Origin: CAIYXV01 sp035506255 | GTDB lineage: Bacteria; Margulisbacteria; WOR-1; XYC2-FULL-46-14; WPAF01 | Length of the DNA stretch: 8,027 nt | Assembly (NCBI GenBank): GCA_035506255.1 | Contig: DATJPS010000041.1 | Coordinates: forward strand, 1-8,027 | Reading direction: 5' to 3' | Shown here: piece by piece, positions 1 to 7,422 of the stretch | How positions within the stretch are numbered: position 1 is the stretch's first letter | How the letters are laid out: every line of letters starts with the position of its first letter | Program-made: the position numbers and the translations under genes | Notes under the pieces: generated by a model | What the model saw: the letters and a program-made list of their open reading frames with translations, nothing else | Databases searched by the model: none | What the model was told of the DNA's origin: nothing

Positions 1-1167
1 GGCAGGCGCCTGCTCAATCAATTTAACCGCGGATCGGTCCAATGGACGGTCTCTATCTTGTTATTCCTGCTAATTTCCTCTGCCTCTGCCATACAGTTCG
101 ATCCCGGTTTTTCTTCGGTCAAAGAGGCGCTCGACAAGATCCGTGAAGCGAACCTTTCAAAGCTGGAGGCGATGTACTGGCGGGGGCTTCCGGGCGACGT
201 AGTACAGTGCGGCCTCTGCCCGAACCGCTGCGTGTTGCCGAACGGCCGCCGGGGACTGTGCGGGATCCGGGTGAACATCGATGGAAAGTTGTATACCACC
301 GTCTATGGGAAACCGACCGCTATTCACGTGGACCCGATCGAAAAGAAACCGCTATCACATTTTCTCCCCGGGACCACCGCCTTTTCCATTTCCACCGCCG
401 GCTGCAACCTGGGATGTCTCTTTTGCCAGAACTGGCAGATCTCGCAGGTAAAGCCGGAGGATGCCGCACATTACGACCTTGACCCGGACCAGATCATCGA
501 GATGGCGGTCAAGTCCGGCGCCCCGACCATCGCATATACTTACAATGAACCGACCGTGTATTACGAATATATGCTCCAATGCGCCAAACTTGCCAAAGCC
601 AGGGGCCTGCGCAACGTTTTCCATTCCAGCGGTTACATCAACCGAGAACCGCTGCTGGAACTGCTCAAGTATACCGACGCCTGCAACATTGACCTCAAAG
701 GATTTTCCGAAAAATATTACCAGGACATGTGCTTCGGCCATCTTGATCCGGTGCTTGAGACCCTGAAGACGATCAAAGGGTCGGGGGTCTGGCTGGAGAT
801 CACCAATCTGGTGATTCCGGGGAAGAATGACGACCCGAAGATGGTGCGGGAGATGTGCCAGTGGATCGCGAACGAACTTGGGCCCGACGTACCGCTTTAT
901 TTTTCTGCTTTTTATCCGATGTACAAGCTGCAAGGGGTGCCGCCCACGCCGGTAAAGACGTTGGAGGATTGCGCGAAGATCGCGAAGGAATGCGGCCTGC
1001 ATTATGTTTACATCGGCAATGTGTACGGCAACGCCGGCGCCGATACTTATTGCCCGAAATGCGGAAAGATGGTGATCGAGAGGGAAGGGTACGCGATCAA
1101 GCGGATGGAGGTCGTGAACGGGAAGTGCCGTTATTGCGGCGGCCCGATCGCGGGCGTTTGGAAATGA
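1..1167 (+). CDS. AmmeMemoRadiSam system radical SAM enzyme (5' end beyond window)
   Basis: This is a radical SAM iron-sulfur enzyme of the AmmeMemoRadiSam type, related to pyruvate formate-lyase activase. Its substrate is unknown. The frame is open to base 1. The only in-window start is TTG at 58, which has no Shine-Dalgarno, so the true start probably lies upstream. Numbering from that TTG, the cluster motif CNLGCLFC has C116, C120 and C123. An N-terminal cysteine cluster (C51, C54, C58, C68) and a C-terminal rubredoxin-like pair of CxxC motifs (C332/C335, C357/C360) are present, as is the NEPT motif near 163-166. The residues encoded from base 1 include an RR pair, a strongly hydrophobic run (ILLFLLIS) and ASA just before IQFDPG, which looks like a Sec or Tat signal peptide. 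The stop overlaps the next gene's ATG (ATGA), implying one operon with the Memo/AMMECR1 fusion. The family call is firm; export and the exact start are inferred. Confidence 0.93.
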   Translation, partial: GRRLLNQFNRGSVQWTVSILLFLLISSASAIQFDPGFSSVKEALDKIREANLSKLEAMYWRGLPGDVVQCGLCPNRCVLPNGRRGLCGIRVNIDGKLYTTVYGKPTAIHVDPIEKKPLSHFLPGTTAFSISTAGCNLGCLFCQNWQISQVKPEDAAHYDLDPDQIIEMAVKSGAPTIAYTYNEPTVYYEYMLQCAKLAKARGLRNVFHSSGYINREPLLELLKYTDACNIDLKGFSEKYYQDMCFGHLDPVLETLKTIKGSGVWLEITNLVIPGKNDDPKMVREMCQWIANELGPDVPLYFSAFYPMYKLQGVPPTPVKTLEDCAKIAKECGLHYVYIGNVYGNAGADTYCPKCGKMVIEREGYAIKRMEVVNGKCRYCGGPIAGVWK

Positions 1168-2585
1168 TGCAAAAAGCTCTGATCGCGGCTATAATATGCG
1201 TTATGGCAGGAATGGCATCGGGCGTGGTGCGCGAAATGACGCTGGCGGGTTCCTGGTACCCCGCGGGGAGCGCGGAAGCATCAGGAATGATCGACGCTTT
1301 CTTCTCCCGGGTGGCGGAGAGCAAGCCCGATGGCGAGCTGCTCGCGCTGATCGTCCCGCACGCGGGGTGGGAGTTCTCGGGCGGGGTGGCGGCGTACGGT
1401 TACAAACTGCTGGAGGGCGAAAAATTCGACACGATCGTGCTGATCGGCCAGTCCCATCGTCCGGATTATCAGGGGATATCGGTCGGCAATTTCGATTCAT
1501 TTGATACGCCGCTCGGGCCGATACCGGCGGACCGGGACCTGATCCATAAATTGCTTAATTACGACAAGAGTTTTATTTTTGCCCCGCAGGCCCACCGTAA
1601 GGAGAATTCGACCGAGGTCCAGCTGCCGTTCATCAAGCGGGTCGCCGGGGACGCGAAGCTGGTCGAGATCGTGATCGGGATCCCGTCACAGGAAAATCTG
1701 CAATTGCTGGTAAAAGCGCTCGACGAGCTGACCCGGGGGAAAAAGGTCCTCTTCATTGCCTCGTCCGATATGTCCCATTATTATACCTACGACGAAGCGG
1801 TAATCATGGACCAGACGGCGCTGGCCGCGGTGGAAGGGAACGACATGGCGCTGCTTTCGGGCTTGATCTCTTCGGGAAAATCGGAATTCTGCGGCTTGAG
1901 CGCGGTGCTCTCCGTCATAATGCTGGCGAACGAGCGCGGATCGAACCGGGTAAAAGTGCTGGCCTACGCCAACACCGGGGACGTGACCGGGGACCGGAGC
2001 CGGGTGGTGGGGTATTCGGCGGTCGGATTTTATAACGTTAAAATGGCATTGACCGGGGTTGAACAGGCCAAGCTGCTCAAGATCGCGAGACGAACGATCG
2101 AGCATTATCTTAAGACCGGAAAGATCGATAAGCCTGAGGAAAAGGACCCGGCGCTGAGCGTTCCGCTGGGGGCGTTCGTCACGCTTAACGAAGATGGGCG
2201 GCTGCGGGGTTGCATCGGGCTGATCCGCGCGGTGAAACCGCTTTCAGAAGCGGTGGCGGAGATGGCGGTGGCGGCGGCGGTCGACGATCCCCGATTCCCG
2301 CAGGTGACCGAAGACGAGTTGAAAAAGATCAAGATCGAGATCTCGGTCCTTTCCAAACTGGAGCCGGTCGAAAAAGTGGACGATATCGTGGTCGGCAAGC
2401 ACGGCCTGGTGATACAGAACGGGATGAATTCGGGGATATTGCTGCCGCAGGTGCCGGGCGAGTTCGGCTGGGACCGCGACCAGTTCCTCGAGAACCTTTG
2501 CTACAAGGCCGGGCTTCCCGTCAGCGCGCTCAAGGACAAGAACACTAAATTATATTCTTTCACCGCTGAAGTATTCCACGAGTAA
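1164..2585 (+). CDS. Memo-AMMECR1 fusion (AmmeMemoRadiSam system proteins B and A in one chain)
   Basis: A 473-residue protein joining two modules that are often separate. Residues about 22-292 are a Memo domain, from the LigB-like dioxygenase superfamily. Residues equivalent to the metal site of human MEMO1 are present: H66 in PHAGWEFSGG, H98 in GQSHRP, H205 in SSDMSHY and C243 in EFCGLS. Residues about 300-472 are an AMMECR1 domain with its signature LRGCIG at 347-352, DPRFP at 375-379 and GILLPQVPGEFGWD at 424-437. Residues 1-20 (MMQKALIAAIICVMAGMASG) resemble a signal peptide. C12 does not fit a lipobox. I chose ATG 1164 because it overlaps the upstream stop as ATGA; ATG 1167 is an alternative. 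The frame continues upstream to about 855, but that part only shadows the radical SAM gene. The biochemical role of the system is unresolved; metal or redox chemistry with the adjacent radical SAM enzyme is plausible. The stop is 4 bp from the convergent gene's stop. Confidence 0.93.
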   Translation: MMQKALIAAIICVMAGMASGVVREMTLAGSWYPAGSAEASGMIDAFFSRVAESKPDGELLALIVPHAGWEFSGGVAAYGYKLLEGEKFDTIVLIGQSHRPDYQGISVGNFDSFDTPLGPIPADRDLIHKLLNYDKSFIFAPQAHRKENSTEVQLPFIKRVAGDAKLVEIVIGIPSQENLQLLVKALDELTRGKKVLFIASSDMSHYYTYDEAVIMDQTALAAVEGNDMALLSGLISSGKSEFCGLSAVLSVIMLANERGSNRVKVLAYANTGDVTGDRSRVVGYSAVGFYNVKMALTGVEQAKLLKIARRTIEHYLKTGKIDKPEEKDPALSVPLGAFVTLNEDGRLRGCIGLIRAVKPLSEAVAEMAVAAAVDDPRFPQVTEDELKKIKIEISVLSKLEPVEKVDDIVVGKHGLVIQNGMNSGILLPQVPGEFGWDRDQFLENLCYKAGLPVSALKDKNTKLYSFTAEVFHE

Positions 2586-2589
2586 GCAT

Positions 2590-4719
2590 TCAGATAAACA
2601 GTAACGCGCCGCCCAGGGCCAAGATCATAAGCCATTCCGTCCCCGTGATCCCGAACAACGGGATCGCGATCACCGTCACTAACAGCGCCGCCAGCCCGCC
2701 TCCCAGAAGGTCCATGCCGTACAATAATCCCGCCAGCGCGCCGGGCCCGGTATTTTGTCCCTCTTTCATCCTTACCGCGAGCGGGAAAGCCGTGCCGAGC
2801 GGGAGAGCGAAAAGGAACGAGAACAGAGGCAGATAAATATGACCGATAAATAGGGCAAAGACGGCAAGAACGGCGAACAGTGCCGTCACCATGACGCGCA
2901 GCAGGACTTTCGGCCGGTGGATGCGGTCGAAATTTAAATTGACGGCGAGACTTCCCGACGCCAGACCGGTCATATAGAGCGCCGTTATAACGGCGACCGC
3001 CTGATAAGCATAGCCGTAAAGCGCCTGAAAAGCGTTGATGATGAGGATCGAACCGGCCATGCCGAAGAAGCTTAAGAAAAGAACGATGAGGGGAGGTCTT
3101 AATCTCTTGCTCCTGATAGCAAGTGGTTTTAATATCAGTATCAATGCCAGCAACGACGCAAACAGCGGCAACGGCCTCAATCCCAGTAAAAAATTGTAAT
3201 CGGCCCCAAAGCGGGATCCCCAGAGCAGTATGCCAAGCAGATAGCAGGCGGGAAAAAGGTCAGAATTGGTCCGGGTATCCGGTCCCGGGCGGACCGATCC
3301 CGCCATGAAATCAAGCCGTTCCGGGGACAGAAGGTACCTGATCGTATCCGTCCTAAAATATTGGGTCTGGATTTTCCGTTCTCTCCAGCGGCCGGCGAGC
3401 GCGCCGCGATCGGAGATGATGGTCGCACGCGAAGCATAGTAATAATTATAGTTCCCCGGCACTACCATGACTTTAGGAAATACTTGTTTTAAAGTCAGTA
3501 ATACCGCTTGATTGAGCCGCTTCAATTCGGGCCCCAGATATGTGTCAGAAGTCGTAAGCTTTGAACAGAGGATCCCTTCCGGCGCCAGGTGATCGAGGCA
3601 TGACCGGAAGAATTCCGCCGTATAATAGCGGTTGAGAAGCAGCGAGTCGGGATCGGGAAGCTTGCAGATAATAAGATCGTATTTCTTTCCGCTGGACCTT
3701 AAATAGCCGATCCCGTCGCACGGGATGACGGAGACGCGACCGGCGGCCGGCGGCGGGCCGATGTATTTACCGGCCAAAGAAACGACCCGGGGATCGGATT
3801 CAAGATAATCGATCTGAACGCGAGGATATTTTGCCGCTTCCGCGAGCGCTCCTCCCATCCCGCCGCCGATCAGCAATACCTTTTGCGGGTTCCAGTGGAG
3901 AAGGAACGACAGATGTACCAACTCCTCGTTCCCCAGCCGGTCGGCGGTGGAAAAGAGCAATCCGCCATTTTCATAAAAACTTACCGCACCGCGATCGCTC
4001 ACCACCTGGACCCTCCCGTACGGAGAGTCGGCCTGCTTTAACAGCGTGAAACCGGGGAACTGCGCTAGAGCGGATGACTGATCGAGAAAAGGAGAGGCGA
4101 TCGTTATCATGAGAGCGATCGCCAGCGCGGCATATCGTACCCACCCCTTCTGATAAAAGATCAACGACGCGGCCAGCGCCCAGGCCAGGATCGAAACGAG
4201 CGTGAAAGCATTAAAGAGGGGAAGCATCAGGAACGAGAGGAGAAAGCCGGCCACTACCCAGCCGGACGCTTCGAAACTATATGCGAAACCGATCTGTCTT
4301 TCCGTTTTGGCCGGTAAAGCGTCGGCGAACGCCCGGCTTAAGAGCGCGAACTGGAACCCGAGCGTTAACGCAAGAGGGAAGAGGACCAGCGGGACCATAG
4401 TGAACATCGAATTAATGTCGGGCGCGATCCCAGGCTGGATGCCGAACAGCGGTTTTATGGTGCGGACGAAACAGATCTCGAAAGGTAGCAGTAGCATGAC
4501 CAGCAGCTGGCTGATATGGATGAGGGAAGGATCGCGTGAACGATCAGCTAAACGGCCAATTATCGCGCTTCCAAACGCATAGATAACGAACCAGAACATC
4601 AGCACAAATCCGAAAACCAGCTCGTTGCCGTAGAAAACGGTCATCAGTTCACGCGTTAACAGTACCTGCGAAACGATCCCGCAGGCGCCTAGCAGGAAGA
4701 GAGCGAACAGCAGATACAT
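2590..4719 (-). CDS. Membrane protein with central spermidine-synthase-like methyltransferase-fold domain
   Basis: A 709-residue fusion. Residues 1 to about 210 hold about seven hydrophobic helices. Residues about 225-490 are a soluble spermidine-synthase-like Rossmann domain. Residues about 515-709 hold about seven more helices. In the soluble part, VLLIGGGMGG (281-290) is the nucleotide-binding loop, and the acidic loop ends in E307 (IDYLESDP). Against canonical SpeE enzymes the loop has M288 in place of Asp in GGGDGG. The catalytic stretch, usually xDSTDP, reads CKLPDP at 352-357, so Lys replaces the expected catalytic Asp. Real aminopropyl transfer is therefore doubtful, although binding of an AdoMet-like ligand remains plausible. 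Such membrane fusions are widespread in bacteria and poorly characterised, so the substrate is unknown. The start at 4719 sits 6 nt after a perfect TATAAT with no clear Shine-Dalgarno, suggesting leaderless translation. The 3' end is convergent with the Memo-AMMECR1 gene, with 4 bp between stops. Confidence 0.88.
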   Translation of the reverse strand: MYLLFALFLLGACGIVSQVLLTRELMTVFYGNELVFGFVLMFWFVIYAFGSAIIGRLADRSRDPSLIHISQLLVMLLLPFEICFVRTIKPLFGIQPGIAPDINSMFTMVPLVLFPLALTLGFQFALLSRAFADALPAKTERQIGFAYSFEASGWVVAGFLLSFLMLPLFNAFTLVSILAWALAASLIFYQKGWVRYAALAIALMITIASPFLDQSSALAQFPGFTLLKQADSPYGRVQVVSDRGAVSFYENGGLLFSTADRLGNEELVHLSFLLHWNPQKVLLIGGGMGGALAEAAKYPRVQIDYLESDPRVVSLAGKYIGPPPAAGRVSVIPCDGIGYLRSSGKKYDLIICKLPDPDSLLLNRYYTAEFFRSCLDHLAPEGILCSKLTTSDTYLGPELKRLNQAVLLTLKQVFPKVMVVPGNYNYYYASRATIISDRGALAGRWRERKIQTQYFRTDTIRYLLSPERLDFMAGSVRPGPDTRTNSDLFPACYLLGILLWGSRFGADYNFLLGLRPLPLFASLLALILILKPLAIRSKRLRPPLIVLFLSFFGMAGSILIINAFQALYGYAYQAVAVITALYMTGLASGSLAVNLNFDRIHRPKVLLRVMVTALFAVLAVFALFIGHIYLPLFSFLFALPLGTAFPLAVRMKEGQNTGPGALAGLLYGMDLLGGGLAALLVTVIAIPLFGITGTEWLMILALGGALLFI

Positions 4720-4725
4720 CGCCTT

Positions 4726-4738
4726 ATTATAGTATAAT
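4726..4738. promoter_or_regulatory. Palindromic divergent promoter made of two opposed TATAAT boxes
   Basis: The sequence ATTATA-G-TATAAT is a perfect 13-bp palindrome centred on base 4732. It provides a consensus -10 box on each strand: plus 4733-4738 and minus 4731-4726. The start codons lie at 4745 (plus) and 4719 (minus), each exactly 13 bases from the centre and 6 nt beyond its box. Transcription normally begins about 7 nt past the -10, so both mRNAs are predicted to begin at or within a base or two of the A of ATG. No good TTGACA-like -35 is visible at 16-18 bp spacing on either strand. This is inference from position and consensus only. Confidence 0.62.
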
Positions 4739-4744
4739 TGCGAT

Positions 4745-5380
4745 ATGGATATAAACGGCCTGGCGACAATATTTTTACAGGGGATCGCGATCGGATCGGG
4801 ACCCTGCCTGATGTTCTGCGCTCCGATCGTGCTGCCGTTCCTGGCGGGGACGCAGCGGAGTATGGCCGAAGGGATCTGGGCGGTGATCGAATTTTCGATC
4901 GGCCGGCTCGCGGTCTACATTTCGATGGGGGCGTTATTCGGATATTTTGGTTACTGGTTATATAAATTGCTGGTCGATCCCCGGCTTGTTTCCGGCATAT
5001 GGATCGCGATCTCTGTTTATCTGATTGTCTTGGGCGCGACGATGGCGCTGGGGCGGGAAGGAGGGATCAAGTTCTGCCGCCTGCATTCCGGCGAGAATAT
5101 GATCACGCTGGGCGTGCTGGCCGGGCTTTCCCCTTGTTTTCCCCTGCTGGCGGTGATGACCGAGATCGCGCTTTTCTCAAAGAGCGCGGCGGTCGGCGCG
5201 CTGTATGCTCTGGTCTTCGGCCTGGGGACGGTCATCTCTCCGCTGGTCGTGCTGGGAGCGCTGATCCCGTTCATCCCTTCGTATTTGTTGCGGAGCGAAC
5301 GGACGAGGTACTGGTTCTCGGCGATATGCGGTATTGTAATGGTATTATCGGGACTGTATCTTTTGATCAAGATGCGGTAG
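4745..5380 (+). CDS. DsbD/CcdA-like, TauE/SafE-type membrane protein
   Basis: A 211-residue polytopic membrane protein with about six helices. It contains two similar proline/cysteine motifs, GPCLMFCAP at 19-27 and GLSPCFPLL at 127-135, in corresponding positions of the two halves. This is the pattern of the DsbD_2/TauE-SafE group and of CcdA-like thiol-disulfide electron carriers, where paired membrane cysteines (here C21 and C131) pass reducing equivalents across the membrane. Further cysteines are C25, C111 and C195. Its substrate could instead be a sulfur anion or metal, since members of this group are often mis-assigned. No thioredoxin-like domain is attached. There is no Shine-Dalgarno before ATG 4745, only a TATAAT box 6 nt upstream. 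It is divergent from the spermidine-synthase-like membrane protein and convergent, 24 bp apart, with rtcA. If it does export reductant, the apparently exported AmmeMemoRadiSam proteins nearby are possible clients, but that is speculative. Confidence 0.8.
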   Translation: MDINGLATIFLQGIAIGSGPCLMFCAPIVLPFLAGTQRSMAEGIWAVIEFSIGRLAVYISMGALFGYFGYWLYKLLVDPRLVSGIWIAISVYLIVLGATMALGREGGIKFCRLHSGENMITLGVLAGLSPCFPLLAVMTEIALFSKSAAVGALYALVFGLGTVISPLVVLGALIPFIPSYLLRSERTRYWFSAICGIVMVLSGLYLLIKMR

Positions 5381-5404
5381 CGGGCGCTTGAACCGGACAA
5401 TGGA

Positions 5405-6454
5405 TCAGATCCTCGCTTTGCCCATCCCTTCGACCGATATCGAATTGCCATTGACCTCGAACTTGACCGGCAGTAGTTGTTCGATCGCCCAGATGTTGGT
5501 GGCGATGTGGGGTGATAGTTCGGAAACTTGCAGGGTGGATCTCCCCTTTGCCAGCGCCAGATAAGGGAGCAGCTGGTCCCCCAGATGCTTTTCCATCGCT
5601 GCCGGCGAACGATTGAACGCGAGGAACTCGGCCACCGCCTCGGCCGCCACTTTTTCGGCCGGTTTTCCCAGCTCTCCGATCGAAGAGAACCCCTGCACCC
5701 CGCTGTCATATTCCGCCAGCAGAAAGAACGCGTTGCCGGTGCCGGGCGAGGGGACGGAGACGATCTCAAAATGTGAAAGGGAGGCCAGTTCCGCTTCTGC
5801 TAACAGTTTGCCGGCCTGGTGTATCTCCCGCTCGGCCACGCTATGCGGAAGATTAGCGACAATGCCGTAACCGGTGACCTTTTTCAATTGTCCTTTTTCG
5901 GCAGATGATAAAGCGTTCAACGGGTTGCCGATGGGATGGACGGTCGCTTTGACGGTCCCGCCGCCGATGGGAAAGAACCCCCACTTTTGCAGTTCAAGCT
6001 GGCAGTTCACGCCGGTCCGGGCGATGGTCGGAAGAAAGCAATATTTAATGAATTCCGCCGAAGGGGAGAGCGGGACGTTGGTACCGCCGACAACGGTGAT
6101 ATACGAGGTGTCGGGCGCGAACAGCAGCACCGGGAGCACTTGCTGCAGGACCATGGTGGCCGATCCGGCGGAAGGGGCGATCTGTGACACGTCGTAATCG
6201 TATATTCCCGCGTTGATATCTCCGGGCTCGAAGATCAGCTTGTCGGAAAAGAGCGAATCGCCGTTGAGCGTTCCGCGGCAGATCGAAGCGACCGCGCGGA
6301 CACCGGTCAGATGCTGAGGCTGAAGCCCGGGCTTTTTCCGTCCGCGCCGAACGTTCTCTATGGTGACCGGGGTTTTGGTGATCGCCGCCAGGGAAAGCGC
6401 GGTCCTCAATATCTGTCCGCCGCCTTCTCCGTGGCTCCCGTCGATCGTGATCAT
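5405..6454 (-). CDS. rtcA: RNA 3'-terminal phosphate cyclase
   Basis: A 349-residue RtcA, close to the usual family length of about 340. RtcA uses ATP to convert an RNA 3'-phosphate to a 2',3'-cyclic phosphate through an adenylated histidine; the Escherichia coli enzyme is also known to adenylate 5'-phosphate ends. Family signatures run in order: IDGSHGEGGGQILRT at 4-18, KPGLQPQHLTGVRA at 41-54, AGSATMVLQQVLPVLLFA at 96-113, GGTNVPLSPSAEF at 123-135 and GFFPIGGG at 159-166. The predicted nucleotidylated histidine is H316 in SPHIATN near the C-terminus. The start codon overlaps the upstream gene's stop as ATGA, so translation is probably coupled to the THUMP-Mut7-C protein. No rtcB ligase is present in the window. 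The function call is firm; the cellular RNA substrate is unknown. Confidence 0.96.
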   Translation of the reverse strand: MITIDGSHGEGGGQILRTALSLAAITKTPVTIENVRRGRKKPGLQPQHLTGVRAVASICRGTLNGDSLFSDKLIFEPGDINAGIYDYDVSQIAPSAGSATMVLQQVLPVLLFAPDTSYITVVGGTNVPLSPSAEFIKYCFLPTIARTGVNCQLELQKWGFFPIGGGTVKATVHPIGNPLNALSSAEKGQLKKVTGYGIVANLPHSVAEREIHQAGKLLAEAELASLSHFEIVSVPSPGTGNAFFLLAEYDSGVQGFSSIGELGKPAEKVAAEAVAEFLAFNRSPAAMEKHLGDQLLPYLALAKGRSTLQVSELSPHIATNIWAIEQLLPVKFEVNGNSISVEGMGKARI

Positions 6455-7422
6455 ATTAAGTCGCCAAGCTCCGTGAGCATCCGTTCATAATGGGTACCCT
6501 TCCAATATACTCTATCGCAGACCGGACAATATGTAAAGTTATCGAAAATGGAGTAGACCAGCGGAGGCACGCGAGGTTTGACCGCTTCTTTTTCAATGGA
6601 GACCAGCAGCGCGTTGTCCACCGCGCAGCGGGAGAACATGCGTCCGCGCTCCGGTTCGAGCTCGAGAGCGCCGAACAGTTCCTTTAACTGATCCTCCAAC
6701 CTGATCGAGCGCAGCAGCACCGCGTTGACGCCGCGGATCAGGGAAAGGCCCAGGTCGCGGGTCAGGATGATGCGTCCCTCGTCCTTTGCCATCCTCACCA
6801 GCATGCTGTCGGCGGAGGTCTTGGGGTAAAGGACATCGTACCCCAGCATCCGGAGCCGGCGTGCCAGTTTGCCGAGCATATCGTCGGCGATGAAGCGCGG
6901 CTCTTTCAGCTTCTTTCGTTCCGGCCGGGAAGGCGCCGCGGCCAGATCGATACCGGGAACGATCCGGTTGAACAGGAAACAGTCATTGTTCCGGATCTCG
7001 ACAAAGATCATGCCTTCCGGTCTTTTAAAGTCGACCTTGATGCCGGGCAGCCTCTTTTTCACCAGCGAACCGAGCCGCGACGCGATCTCCTGGGATGATC
7101 GTTCGTGTTCTCCCGTTCTCCTGACCTTGACGGCGAACTTTTTTTTATCTTTGAGCAAAGGCAGAGAAAAATTCAGGAATATATTTTCCAGTTCCGGCAG
7201 CGCGCAGTGAAGGGCGGGGGAGAAAGAGGTGAGCCCGTGCATCCCGGACAGTACCTTCTCTGCCGCCGGGTCGGCGGTGGTCAGGTATATCCTGCCGGTC
7301 CCGGTCTCGCATTTTGTCCCCGACAGCCGGGAACGGATCTGCAGCAGGAGATCGTTCCTGATCTTGGATTTGTTCTGATGCGGTTCCGATCCGATCTCCG
7401 GGTAGCGGATCAGGTAAAGCAT
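6451..7422 (-). CDS. THUMP-Mut7-C fusion: predicted RNA-binding PIN-like RNase
   Basis: A 323-residue protein that I read as two parts. Residues 1 to about 160 resemble the N-terminal ferredoxin-like plus THUMP region of ThiI-type tRNA enzymes: YPEIGSEPHQNKSKI at 7-21, GRIYL at 43-47, a GLTSFSPA turn at 63-70, FAVKVRR at 96-102 and FVEIRN at 140-145. Residues about 175-320 are a Mut7-C (DUF82) PIN-fold RNase. FIADDMLGKLARRLRMLGYD at 177-196 and LTRD at 220-223 supply the acidic residues D180, D181, D196 and D223. The C-terminal zinc ribbon ends in CPVCDRVYWKGTHYERM at 299-315. The first metal-binding pair, normally CPxC, reads CAVD at 266-269, so one ligand is replaced by Asp. The start overlaps the upstream small gene as TAATG and the stop overlaps rtcA, giving a coupled operon. 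A THUMP module suggests a tRNA-like target. The Mut7-C call is strong and the THUMP call good; function is inferred. Confidence 0.85.
   Translation of the reverse strand: MLYLIRYPEIGSEPHQNKSKIRNDLLLQIRSRLSGTKCETGTGRIYLTTADPAAEKVLSGMHGLTSFSPALHCALPELENIFLNFSLPLLKDKKKFAVKVRRTGEHERSSQEIASRLGSLVKKRLPGIKVDFKRPEGMIFVEIRNNDCFLFNRIVPGIDLAAAPSRPERKKLKEPRFIADDMLGKLARRLRMLGYDVLYPKTSADSMLVRMAKDEGRIILTRDLGLSLIRGVNAVLLRSIRLEDQLKELFGALELEPERGRMFSRCAVDNALLVSIEKEAVKPRVPPLVYSIFDNFTYCPVCDRVYWKGTHYERMLTELGDLI

Noticed and set aside
58..60. TTG as the start of the radical SAM gene
   Set aside because: It has no Shine-Dalgarno, it would cut a signal-peptide-like segment in two, and the frame is open to the window edge, so an upstream start is more likely.
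355..1002. Minus-strand frame of 215 codons opposite the radical SAM gene
   Set aside because: The plus-strand protein has full radical SAM motifs; the reverse frame is Arg/His rich with no recognisable domain, typical of a shadow in GC-rich coding DNA.
855..1163. Upstream extension of the Memo-AMMECR1 frame
   Set aside because: The extension overlaps the radical SAM gene for 300 bases, is Arg-rich and low in sense, and the conserved Memo domain begins after 1164.
2583..2592. Possible terminator between the convergent Memo-AMMECR1 and spermidine-synthase-like genes
   Set aside because: Only 4 bp separate the stops and I see no GC-rich hairpin followed by a T-run here, or in the 24-bp gap at 5381-5404.
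3991..4122. Two GCGATCGC octamers (3991-3998 and 4115-4122), identical to the cyanobacterial HIP1 motif
   Set aside because: Two copies in 8 kb can follow from the general GATC enrichment and GCG/ATC codon preference; not enough to claim a HIP1-like element.
5017..5769. Minus-strand frame of 250 codons spanning the end of the DsbD-like gene and rtcA
   Set aside because: Ser/Arg/Pro-rich translation with no domain; both overlapped genes have clear family motifs.
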